Both the position numbers and the translations under genes were made by a program. The notes beneath the pieces were generated by a model. The model worked only from the letters and a program-made list of their open reading frames with translations. It ran no database searches and was not told the DNA's origin. Shown here in pieces: positions 54,501 to 64,000 of a stretch of 64,000 bases of DNA. The DNA lies in assembly GCA_932521035.1 (NCBI GenBank), contig OW051492.1, positions 806,001-870,000 on the forward strand. Direction: 5' to 3'. The DNA is from Oscheius dolichura (lineage: Eukaryota; Nematoda; Chromadorea; Rhabditida; Rhabditidae). Within the stretch, counting starts at the first letter, position 1. Every line of letters begins with the position of its first letter.

Positions 54501-57500
54501 TAAGATACCCAGGGAATATGTGATACAGCTGAATGAGAGTGTCACAAATCAGTGGAGGAGACTGTGTGCCCTGACGGAGGAACGACACAAACTGCTACAG
54601 ACGGCAGTGATGTATTATAAAACGGACGAGAGTCTGACACCCATTTTGGATCAGTTGGAGAGGATGTGCTCGGTAAGCAACCCCCGTTACCGTAACCATA
54701 AGAACTACCGTAATTCTGGGATGACTTTCTTGGGTCTCAAAATGATTTCCAGTATTTCATAAAGGTCTAGAGCCTAATTAGAGTAAAAAAAATCTAGACC
54801 TAGCCCGAAAAATGAGACTATTAGCCCATTTTTGACCCACCCCCCTTTAAAACTCCGCCACGGATTTAAAAAATGATTATTTTGAGAAAAATTTACTACT
54901 ACCATATTCTCCAGAAAATTCTCTACAAAATTACCTCTACAGAATTTTAAAAACATGGATGATTTGGGTCTAAAGTGACCGTAATTTCCCTGGCTTCCAG
55001 GCAGGCGGTGGTATGGCAACCAACTGGATTTCCGGCTCTAGCAACTTTTTGAAAACAAAAATGTTTGAAAAATTTTGATATCACCAGAATGAGCAGAAAA
55101 TTCTCTACAAAACTACAGCAACCAAAATTTAGTAACTGGTCATTTTCAGACCCCAGCCCAGCATTACTGTCAACAGGGCCCGGAAGTGGAGTTTACCTCA
55201 AAAGAGTTGAGCAAACACGAAGAATGGAAAGAGAAATTCGTTAAGTCGTTCCACTATGCCCAGAAGACCAGCGATAGCTTTATAAAATATATCGGGAGGA
55301 GTAATAATGGCTGTAATGCGAGGGAAATGTAAGCCGGGAAGGGTTGAATTTGAAAATAATGGAAAAATTATAGAAAGGAGCGAATTGAAGAGGTTTCCAA
55401 TCGAAAAGTGGCATTGAGAGCGCGGCAAACACGTCTCTTTGAAATGTGGAACGATAAGAAGAAAGTCATGGAAAGGTACGGTAGTTTTAGAAAAAAATAA
55501 CAAAAAATTCGGGGTCGGAACCGGAAACGCGCCAGTAAGGCGCAATTTCGGGGGAGGCGCGCCAGCTTTGCACTTTTTTAGTGCAGTGAAATGTGTGGCA
55601 TACTGCAATTAGGAGACTGTAGCTATTGCACTGAAAATGCGCACAGCCGGCACATGAAATGCGCCTTTTTTGCCCGGATGGCGCGTCAGCTTTGCTCTTT
55701 TTCTTTTTTGTAAAAGACTAATTACAGTATGCCAAAGGCTATATACACCGAAAAAGCGCAAAGCTAGGGCGCTTGCACCAGAAAAACGCCATACTGGGGC
55801 GAATTTGGTTTCGATTCCGGGAAAAGTATACTATAGAATAAAAATTACGGTATTTTTCAGTTGTCATCGTTTTGTCCTGCTTCAAATGTCGAGAAAAGAG
55901 GTGATGGACTGGCTCGAAGGCGACGGATCGGCCCAGTTGCTGCGATTTCAAACCCGAGCCAAGCAGCTCTCCCCGGCGACGAAGGATTCCATCCTGGAGG
56001 ATTTTAGCCGCTTCAAGATCATGGTCAAAGAGAAGAGAACAACTATCCAGACACTCCTCAACATGTACAAGGACCTCCTGAGCGAGGGAGGAGAGCACCG
56101 GCCGGAGATGGAGAAGTCCATGGTCCAGATTAGGAACCGAGCAGAGCAATTCTTCCGTATTTTCGAGGACTGCGAGGCTTCCCTACGAGGGGGACGACCT
56201 CCCGGCAATGTGAGTTAACATATTCCCAAAAAATAGCAAAAAAAATGATTTTACCTGATTTTTGGGAAAAGCAAAAATAGAGATCACATCCCGGGGATCG
56301 AACTCGCCTGAATACTATCGGCATTTCGCGAGCTTTCGCCCTGCGCCATATGACTCCTCGTAGCCGGGATGCATTTTCAGAAAGATGAGCTCTCCCTGGA
56401 CCGGAATTCGGACCATAGCGTCGGCGAGCGACTAGAAGCTGTCGGTAGTGTGGTCTCGAAGGAGATGAAAAAGATGAGGTTCGTGATTCGACTTATACAG
56501 AGGGGGTAGCGTGTCTTTGGCGGGAAAAAAACTATTGTCAAAGGGGATTAGTTCCATACCGCGCTTTGTCCCTCTGCTGCTTGTGTCCTCCGGCGGTGGC
56601 GGCGATGTTTTACCGCCAAAAATGTGGTAAGCTTACTGTTTTCCGGGTTAAAACAGGACAAAATTTTGCTAAAATTCCAGTAAAATTGCTCCTTTTTCGC
56701 TTTTCTTCCCCCCGGCGACTCATGTTATTCCAAAAACAGTTAGTCGCTTGTCTTTTCCCTCATTTACATGCAGTTTTGCTATTTTTAGCCTTAAAAAGTG
56801 CAGAATTTTTTACTTATTTGAATTTATTACTTTAAAAATTATAACAATGTCAAAAAATTTGAGAAAAACATTCAGAAAAACGTTTCAAATTTGAATTTCA
56901 TCCAACGTGCACTTGCAAATTACGTGCCTCTTGCATATTTTTGCGTTTTTCTCTATTTTTCGGATGTTTTTATTTTATACAATAGTGCATCTTGATCAGC
57001 AAAAAATTCTCTACAAAATGATATATATTATAAAAAAATACAATATGATAGTGTAAAATGGAAGTACGGTAACTGAAAATGGTCATATTTCCCTGTATTT
57101 TGATATTTTTTCCATATTTTTTTAAAATTTTCTTAATTTCCAGGGAGCCCGTGGAGGAGTTAATCAAGACGGAACGTGAATATGTCAAGGATCTGGCCCA
57201 GTGTTTGGAATTCTACATCCGAGAGTTTGACTCGGCCGCGGCCACCTTGCCCCTGGCGTTGCGCGGCCGCCGTCGCGAGATCTTCTCCAACATCGAAGAG
57301 ATCTACAAATTCCACGAGAAGATCTTCCTCCCCGAGCTGTTGAAATACGAAACGGACCCGGAGGGCGTCGGCTGCTCCTTCACCTTCCACGTCGACTGCC
57401 TCAACGAGCTCTACACGGAGTACTGTACCAATAAGGACACCCGAGATCACAAGGAAATTATGGATCTGCCGGACTTTATTCAGTATTTTGGAAAGCTACG

Positions 57501-59159
57501 CGACAAGCACAGCATCGAAAATCTGCCCTCGATGCTGATCAAGCCTGTTCAGAGGATTACCAGGTGGGATTTTGTCTTATTACCCACTTGAAAACACTGT
57601 AGAATAACTAAAAATCACTGTTAACCCATTTTTATGCTGGAAAAATGAGTAGAAGTGCATTTTGGTTGCTTGAATAAAAAAGCAAAAGTGTTTGGACCAG
57701 GTCAGGAATCGAACCTGAAACTGTGACCTTTATATTGATAGGGCGCGCGCTTTTGCACTGTGCCATGTTAAGCCATTTCGCGCCAAGGAAATAGCGCGGT
57801 TATAATAAAAATGCCCCTATTTTCAGATACGGTCTGATGATCCAGCAGCTTCTAAAGATGACAGAAGCCGTAGTCCGTGCCGAAGGCGAGAATAACAGCC
57901 ATCGTAATGTGGAAGAGATCCGCGACGCGTATGAAGTGGTCCTCTCGGTCCCGAAACGAGCCAACGACAATATGCACTACATCAATCTGGACAAGGAGAA
58001 GCTCGACCCCGTCTCCCTCGGGTCCTTCGTGATGCAGGACACCCTGACGGTCTGGGAGTCGAAGGCTTTCCTCAGCAAGAAGGGCAAAGAGCGGCAGGTC
58101 TTCCTCTTCGAGATGGCCATTGTTGTGGCTAAAAAGCTCGACATGCCCTCGAAGACGATCCGCTACGTGGCCAAGGGCAAGCCAATCCCGGTAGGACCTA
58201 TTTTAAATTAAATTTGAATATTGGCGCCATTTTCAGTTGAGTTCGGTTACGGTAGTGGAGCACGTGGAGTCAGATGTGAGTCGATTCGGTCTCCGCGTCG
58301 GGAACGAGTCCTCCAATGAGAATAGGATCGACTTGAAGGCCAAAGACGAAAAGGAAAAGATCTCCTGGGTCAAGAAGATACGCGAACTCTGTGGTGCACT
58401 GTCATTAGGTTTGTTGTTTTTCACTTTTTCAGACAAAATATACCGTAATACAAGGAAAAATAGGGCAGGAAGGCCGTTTTCCCACGTTCCGCCGCATCCG
58501 CAAAATCTCGGCAGCGCGCGGGACGGGTATTCCGGCGCGCAGAGATAAAGGACCCGCCAACTGCCGAGATTTTACGGGTGCGGGTGGGCGCTCTCCAAAG
58601 CTTATCTACTTTGGAAATTACGCTATTCTATGCGATTTTTAACCATTTTTCGGATTTTTTTCTTTTCTCCAGAGATTCTCCACATCCTAAAGATGGCTAT
58701 AAGTCAAAAAAAAAGTATGAAAAAGTGAAAAAAAATAAGGGAGAAAATTGCAATTTTGTGCTGTATTCAATGGCGCGCGCTTATCTGCACCATTTTTGAT
58801 GGATTACGGTATTCTGAACTCATCTTTTCTATATTTTTTGATGATTTAAAGGTATTGTTTAATTTTCAGGCAACTGGGAGACTGGCAGCCGCGGCAGTTT
58901 GGGTTCCTCGTCCGTTCAGACGACTCGCAGCTCGAAGATTTCGACGAGTTCCGGCGAGAGGCTGAGCCGTGACGGGGACAGCTACTCCCTGGCGAGTACG
59001 GTAGCCGCCGGCGGAGGAGGAGGACAACTCGAAGGACAACGAAATTCCGTACAGAGCTACGCGAGCAGTGAGGTGAGGCTGGTGATCGAGGACAAAACAG
59101 CCACAGTACGACAGGCCAGAGCAATTCTCGTCACTTTTAATAAACGCCATAGTTTTTAG
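45539..59159 (+). CDS. unc-73: UNC-73/Trio-type RhoGEF: CRAL-TRIO, spectrin repeats, DH-PH
   Basis: About 27 exons give 1595 residues. Key blocks: 45539-45553, 45908-46174, 46213-46425 (CRAL-TRIO: ITIVIDMRGKQ, STVLVIKPDKL); 46811-46918, 47092-47195, 47336-47546, 47586-47663, 47914-48027, 48226-48366, 48411-48548, 49201-49312, 49356-49563, 50235-50403, 50820-50943, 51021-51136, 51183-51329, 52222-52335, 52435-52485, 54241-54390, 54439-54672, 55150-55328, 55374-55475, 55861-56209 (spectrin repeats, e.g. FQLYEQDADEKL-like and VFEWLNQHGDPYL); 56381-56478, 57144-57563, 57827-58190 (DH domain: KTEREYVKDL, LIKPVQRITR, LSVPKRANDNMH); 58237-58408 (PH, ends SWVKKIRELCG); 58870-59159 (Ser-rich end). Trio family proteins activate Rac/RhoG in axon guidance and cell migration. 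The model stops at TAG 59157 just as an SH3-like start (VRLVIEDKTAT) appears; an alternative donor there could lead to longer forms with SH3 and a second DH-PH outside the window. The five-residue first exon is the weakest part. Confidence 0.92.
46490..46560 (-). repeat. tRNA-derived element (Trio intron)
   Basis: A box TGGCGCAGTGG and B box GGTTCGACCCC on the minus strand, with a perfect ACTGGCGCGCGCCAGT hairpin at the anticodon-arm position and a CTGGG/CCCAG T-stem. TTTTTTTGCTTTTTTTTT follows. The acceptor does not pair. Confidence 0.6.
47226..47303. repeat. Palindromic element A, copy 6 (Trio intron)
   Basis: Perfect arms with a short centre (GGGGGGACTTGCGCACAG). The 3' end lies only 32 bases from the next exon. 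Confidence 0.9.
48576..50990 (+). repeat. Cluster of a short hairpin motif in Trio introns
   Basis: About fourteen copies of GRCTGCGTAGACATTGAATA followed by CTCAGTC-like sequence, e.g. at 48576, 48859, 49584, 49641, 49729, 49798, 49886, 49948, 49978, 50067, 50127, 50762 and 50961, plus reverse-type CTACGCAGT at 50591 and 50762. They lie in three consecutive introns and stop at exon borders. Where GACTG becomes GGCTG (48576) the far end becomes CAGCTC, which hints at kept pairing. No known repeat family was recognised. Confidence 0.7.
48663..48749. repeat. Palindromic element A, copy 7 (Trio intron)
   Basis: Arms GCACCCGTAGAATCTCGGC and GCCGAGACTTTACGGGTGC. Its centre starts with TCGGGGGACTTG, much like copy 6 (GGGGGGACTTG), so these two may be recent relatives. 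Confidence 0.9.
52514..52601. repeat. Palindromic element A, copy 8 (Trio intron)
   Basis: Left arm CCCCGTAAAATCTCGGC, right arm GCCGAGACTGTACGGGTGC, centre with GCGCGCGCAC. Confidence 0.85.
53591..53689. repeat. Palindromic element A, copy 9, diverged
   Basis: Left arm GCACCCGTATTGTCGCGGC, right arm GCCGAGGCTTTACGGGTGC, with an AT-rich centre of about 60 bases. The most degraded full copy. Confidence 0.75.
55531..55795. repeat. Palindromic element B, copy 2, rearranged
   Basis: Contains AAGGCGCAATTTCG, CAGCTTTGCACTTTTTTAGTG, TTGCACTGAAAATGCGC, TACAGTATGCC and ACCGAAAAAGCGCAAAGC, i.e. the same parts as 1950-2095 but repeated, with two half-palindromes side by side. It lies in a Trio intron just before exon 55861. 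Confidence 0.65.
56286..56371 (-). repeat. tRNA-derived element (Trio intron)
   Basis: A box TGGCGCAGGGC and B box AGTTCGATCCC on the minus strand. The outer ends CATCCCGG and CCGGGATG can pair, which the other members lack. CTATTTTTGCTTTT follows. It ends only about ten bases from the exon at 56381. Confidence 0.6.
57695..57773 (-). repeat. tRNA-derived element (Trio DH intron)
   Basis: A box TGGCACAGTGC and B box GGTTCGATTCC on the minus strand. CACTTTTGCTTTTTTA follows. It lies between the two exons that encode the DH domain. Confidence 0.6.
58494..58581. repeat. Palindromic element A, copy 10 (Trio last intron)
   Basis: Left arm GCATCCGCAAAATCTCGGC, right arm GCCGAGATTTTACGGGTGC, centre GC-rich. 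Confidence 0.88.
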
Positions 59160-59844
59160 TTTAATAAGAAGAATTCTAATTTATTTAAAGGTCTAATGGT
59201 AGAATATATACAGGGAAAATGGCGGGAAATGAGAGCCAATCGAAGGTGACATTTCTGGATACGAATAATAGGAAATATTGGCCAATTTTGTGGGGGGGAC
59301 AAAGTGGCCAGGGGGACTATATTTGGACGGGGGCAGAGACACACACACAATAACTGCCACAGCACGAGAAGAAAAGAGAGAAAACCAATGCAGCTGTACT
59401 TTCTTCCTGATGTTTTCTTTCAATTTCACCCATTTCCTCGACTTTTTCCTAATGTTGTGTGAACTGTCGCGCGTCGCTGCCTAACTGTGGCGCGCTTTGA
59501 ACATATTTAGCAGTTTTCCATCTATTTTTCACTCGACATACCATACTTTCCGCAAATTACATCGTCTAGATTGTTTTTCGACCTTAAAAATCTGTGATTT
59601 CCCCGTTTCCGCCATATTTTGAACTGTGGCGCTTCGCTGTCTAACTGTGAACATTTTGAGCATTTTCTTCTTTATACTGTATACCGTAATCTGTGCCTTC
59701 TATCATCTTTCCTGATGTTTAAAACTGTTCTATTTCTCGATACCCATCACAATTTCTTCAATTTTCCTCTACTTGCCGTTTTTCTCCAGAACTTGGTCTC
59801 TTTCTGGTTACAGTAATCTTGTTTTCCACTTCTCGTGGACTTAC

Positions 59845-59933
59845 TGCACCCGTATAATCTCGGCATCACGGTGAACAATTTTATGGCTCACTGGAAATAA
59901 AGGATCGATGTGCTGCCGAGATTCTACGGGTGC
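59845..59933. repeat. Palindromic element A, copy 11
   Basis: Left arm GCACCCGTATAATCTCGGC, right arm GCCGAGATTCTACGGGTGC. The centre is AT-rich. Confidence 0.88.
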
Positions 59934-62044
59934 GGGCGCGCGGTCTTCCTGGCTGTGGCTTTCCAACTGGTCTTGGATTCTTATCGTTTTCTCCTATTTC
60001 CTGCTTTAAATGGTCGGCAAGTTAGAAAATGATCTGCTGTAGCCCTCCCGTGGAGATATCCCCCCTGCCGCCGTCTGGCTGTACCAGATGTGTCGATCGG
60101 GGAAGAGAGAGGTCCGAACTCGTCCAGTCGATGAATTAATGGCCCCCTGATCTTCACACTTCCCGTTTTTACCCAGGGGTACTCAAAGAGAGAGCCCCTC
60201 AGAGGAGGGGGGCTCTGAATTTTTGGCGGTGTTGTAATGGCGGATCAGGGACGCGCCTGTCGGTCGTCTCGCCTCTCTTTCGATCCTCATTTCTCGCTCA
60301 GCCCCCCAGCGACACTCAGCCGGGCCACGTGTCGTCCCCTCCACACCGGTGTGGTTTGGATATTCCTCCCTAAATATTCTTCTAAACTAGGCTACCGTAT
60401 TCTCTCTAACTAGTCCTTTAAATAAGACAAAAGCGTGGACAGGGAGTCATCTCCCGCCGCGCCGACTCCTCCGATGATTCGTCTCTGCTTTCCCTGTATT
60501 CTTCCACAAAATGTGGGTTCCCTCTATTTCTTCTTATTCTCCACATTTTCTAATTAATCAGACTACTAAAAATATTATTAACCTAATTAAAAAGAAGGTT
60601 TAAAGGACCGTATAAGGGTAGGACCTTATCAACGGGTGGTTATCAGCCAGGGGGCACTGTTCTCGGATTAGTAGCGTCATTTGGCAGTTTTTATGGATTT
60701 TTCAAGTTCAAAACGACTTTATAGTCTTCGATAAGACAGAAAATTATGGAAAAACGGGATTTCCAATACGGTTTGTGGCCGTTTCAAGCGCCACAGTTAG
60801 ACAACTCCACAGCGGAGCATGAATTGTGGCGTTTTTTTACTCAAAAATGAGGGAATTTTGGACTTTTTGCCCAATTTTCGCGGTTCCATGACGATCTATC
60901 CGACTTCCCTGTTTTTTCCCCTCTCTCTGTAACTACTCTTCGGTTCATCTGGTGTGAATTGCCGCTCTCCCTCCTGCCGATTCCGTCGTCGTCGGAGCAC
61001 TTTGACCATCTGTCACCCCCCAGCCAAAAAACGCTTTTCCTACGTAGTTTTAACCAGCCGGCCATCCTTCTGCTCTGCTCCTCTTGCAGAACGGGAGAGA
61101 AAGAGAAAGTTGTCCGTGTGTCATGTGTTTTCTCCACGTTTTTTCTCTCCCCTGCCATCTCCCTCCTCCCCGTTCGACGATCACTAACCATTCAAGAGCA
61201 GAAGGGAACAAAATCCTAAAATTTCCCTTGATTTGAATTAATTTTCACATTATAAACTGCTTACTGCCGTTAAATCCAAGAAGAATACAGTAATCTTAAA
61301 GTTAGAAATCCGCGAAAAAAAATCTAATTCTGGCCAATTTGGTGAAAGTAAGCGCGCGCCAACTAAAAGCCGTCCTAAACTACAATTATTACCGTTTTTA
61401 GTGCTTATTTGTTTATTTTGATGTTGTTTACAGTCTACTATATTACTGTAAGTAAAAAAATACAGAAAAAATACAGAAATAACGGGGAAAAACGAAGAAA
61501 ACAGTACTTTGCCGAGGGGTGTTCGTTGGGGCGCGTTTACTTCGGTCTCACAGTTATTCGATAGATTACTGTATTCCAGTTCATATTTATGGCGTTTCCC
61601 CTCTTTTTTCTTCGTTTTCACTTCTTCAACAACCTATTCATAAAGTTCTGGTCGTGCTCTTTTTTGAAAGAGGGAGAAAGAGTTCCGTAAATAACCCAGC
61701 CGGGCACCAGTTTCCCCTATTTCCATAAATCCTCCGATATTGATTAATCTTCTTTTCTCTCTCGATTCTCTCCGTTCCTGAATATTCCCCCGCATCAGTT
61801 CATAATAATCCGACTTTCCAATAATGCACCACTCCCGACTGTTGGTACAGCCAAAACCAGTGGTGTGCTTTGTTTATCTCTCTTTTTAACCTGGCTGTGG
61901 CTCTTTCAGCTGTGGCTCTCTTAAAATAATTGTAGCCGTTATTGACGCCCCCCGTTTGGACAATTTATGTTCACGCGATCCTACCTATTTTCCCCTGTTT
62001 TCCCCATTTCATAGACCTCACATACCTTAAAAAATTTCGTCCCC

Positions 62045-62133
62045 GCACCCGTAAAATCTCGGCAACTGGGAGATCTTTGAAGGCGCGCGCTTAGAATACA
62101 GGCCGTTGAGCTGCCAAGATTCTATGGGTGTAG
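62045..62133. repeat. Palindromic element A, copy 12
   Basis: Left arm GCACCCGTAAAATCTCGGC, right arm GCCAAGATTCTATGGGTG. The centre contains GGCGCGCGC. Confidence 0.85.
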
Positions 62134-64000
62134 GTGCACGGGATTTTCGACGGACCTTTTGCTCTCTTTCCCTTGAAATGGACTCCCTGCTCCTATCGAG
62201 TCGAGTACCCTTCTTCGAGTAGCTCAAAGAGCACCGACCTCCCCTCATCCCCTTGGTCCCCCTCCGATAATCTCTGTTGTTGCGCCCTTAGGGCAATTCT
62301 CAAGAGCCGCTCGTTTTCATTGACTCCCTCCCCCTCCCGTGCCGTTTTACTCCCTTACTCACTTGCCCGGGCCCTCCCTAACAAGCACCCCCGGGAGAAA
62401 AACAAAGAAAACGAGAAGACTACTTGAATTTTCTAGTAGAGACAATCGGCGGGGGGCGTTTAGGTAAGGGGCCTGACGAATACGGGGGAGTAGGAGTAAG
62501 CCACAGTCTTTGACACCCAGAGATGCCACAATTACTCAGTTAGACAGCCAAAAATCGCATTTTCTCCATTTTCTTCTCAAAAATGGCTAAATTCCTCTAT
62601 TTTTGCTTCCCGATCCTTTCCAAGTATCCCCCTTTCCCTTCCCACCCTGTCAAAAACAGAACCGGCACGCGCTGAAAAGGACAGTTGTGCTAATTGTCTC
62701 CAACCAAGAACCACTGTTTTCCATCGTGCGACAGTTAATCCTAAAAGAATAATAGGAGAGAGGTTGCAAGGATCCATCTTCTCCCTTCTTTCATCTTCTG
62801 CAATTCCAAGAAGAAGCAAGAATTAGTATTCTTTTGGCACCGCATTGACTCAATTGGGACTGCGGGGCAAAAGAGAGGGGATAAATTGAGCCAATGGACT
62901 CATCTTTAAAAGAAGAGAAAGTAGTCAAGGGTCGTGGTGAGACCCTCACTGAACTTTTGCTAAACTTCCCGCTGTTTAGCTGTCTAACTGTGGTCCAGCG
63001 CTAGCTGCCATAAGACCAGAGAATCCAAAACTTCCCGGTTTATTTTAGCTTCCTTCTTTTATTTGACTAACTATTGACAGCTGTCTAACTAGGTAGCGCT
63101 GTTGTCACAGCTTGGAAATGTTGAAACCAGGAAATTCTGTAGAAAAAACTTGCTCTAGGTTATTTTCCCGGGAAGGAAGTCAGTTTCGGGCTTTCATTGT
63201 CTAACTGTGGCGCTCTAGCTGTCTAACCGCGTAACTGTGGGGCTTCTCCAGCTACCGTAACCATTAGCAGCTCAGTACATTTGAACCCATTGAAGATCTA
63301 TAGCTTCTTTCCCCTAAAAACGAAGCTTACTGTCTAGTTGTGGCTCTGTAGTTGTCTAACTCTGGCTTCCTCCCACCTACTATAACTCCTCTCTAATTCT
63401 CGTATTTTGCTCATTTTGATCCCGTTGATTTTCTCTAGTTTCCTTCCCCGTCTTCAAGTAGTCTCTCTGCCTGTTCTCTATTCTCTACTTTCTACTCTTC
63501 CCTTCCTCCTCTGACACCTCTTGAAATTGTTCCTCTTTCCCGTGTCAATAATCCTCGTTGTCGTATGTTCCCTCGCCGTACATTCCCCCGGTTTCCTCTC
63601 CAATATGTAACTGATACTTTCTCCCCCCACTCCTTCCAAAGAATTCCCCCTAATCCCCTATCCAATTATTTTCTTCCTTCTCTTCTTCATTAACAGCTTC
63701 TTTTCTCATTAAAATGAGTTAGGGGGCTAATCCCTTTGGGGGAATTATTTCCTTCCTTCCAGCCTCTCCCTGGTCATGATCTGCCTCCCTGTCTCTCTCG
63801 GCCACGGGGGGCGGAGCCGTTGGCAACAGAGAAAAAGAGACGAGGGAAAACGGGACAACGCCACCCAACTAGGACTATGATCCCCCTTTCCTTCCCTTCT
63901 CTCTTTTTTGAATTCTCCAATTTTCCCGCCTTTTCTAACATTTTAACCGGATCTCCCAGTCCTTACGTCAACCAGAAGTCTCTGATTGTGCAAACGGCAG

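Larger units (their letters stand above)
59160..64000. other. Region downstream of the Trio model
   Basis: No exon could be supported on either strand. AATAAG-like sequence just after 59160 could end the short Trio transcript. It holds two palindromic element A copies and many AGCTGTCTAACTGTGGC-like words between 59460 and 63360. The last 40 bases, after CTCCCAG at 63960, are open (PYVNQKSLIVQTA) and may be the start of an exon cut by the window edge. Overall it could be a long Trio intron or intergenic DNA. Confidence 0.45.

Noticed and set aside
60841..61191. Minus-strand frame of 116 codons
   Set aside because: Charged low-complexity product over pyrimidine-rich DNA, no splice context and no recognised family.

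Overview
This window looks like nuclear DNA of a nematode, probably a rhabditid-type free-living worm. Most introns end in TTTTCAG, introns are short, and gene spacing and upstream AG sites suggest spliced-leader operons. The gene set is animal and nematode-like: a FER-1-type ferlin, an UNC-73/Trio-type RhoGEF, NED-8, NOG2, an aminergic GPCR and MADF and PQ-loop proteins. No bacterial, viral or CRISPR features were seen. All gene models were assembled by hand by joining frames across GT..AG introns, so exon ends rest on sequence alone.

Layout. 46-2315 (-): 5' part of a PDZ-domain gene that runs off the left edge. 3219-4476 (+): a single-pass membrane protein I do not recognise. 4477-9148: repeats and a tRNA-like element. 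9149-21465 (+): a 17-exon ferlin of about 2116 residues with a tRNA-Glu gene inside intron 2. 22102-22614 (-): a broken piece of a glutamyl/prolyl-tRNA synthetase. 23956-28524 (+): the nucleolar GTPase NOG2/GNL2; its 2 kb intron 8 holds a complete antisense MADF-domain gene (25454-26995). 28697-30074 (+): NEP1-R1-like phosphatase subunit, close enough to NOG2 to share an operon. 31449-37941 (+): a PQ-loop SLC66A2-like transporter; its 4.8 kb intron 3 holds a complete antisense aminergic GPCR (33109-36022). 38317-39522 (-): a tail-anchored protein with two possible C-termini. 42147-42569 (-) NED-8 and 42797-43517 (-) a CCCH zinc-finger protein, also operon-like. 45539-59159 (+): CRAL-TRIO, spectrin repeats and DH-PH of an UNC-73/Trio protein. 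59160-64000: no gene I can support.

Two kinds of DNA alternate. The ferlin and Trio blocks (about 1-20.7 kb and 46-64 kb) have GC-rich codon ends and introns loaded with small repeats: a palindromic element with GCACCCGTAAAATCTCGGC arms, tRNA-derived elements, TACCGTAAT words, and a hairpin motif clustered in the Trio introns. The central block (about 21-45.5 kb) has AT-rich codon ends, very short introns, nested genes and few of these repeats. The most unusual observations are the two complete genes nested antisense in introns, the palindrome family whose arms are conserved while the centres are unrelated, and the clustered hairpin motif.
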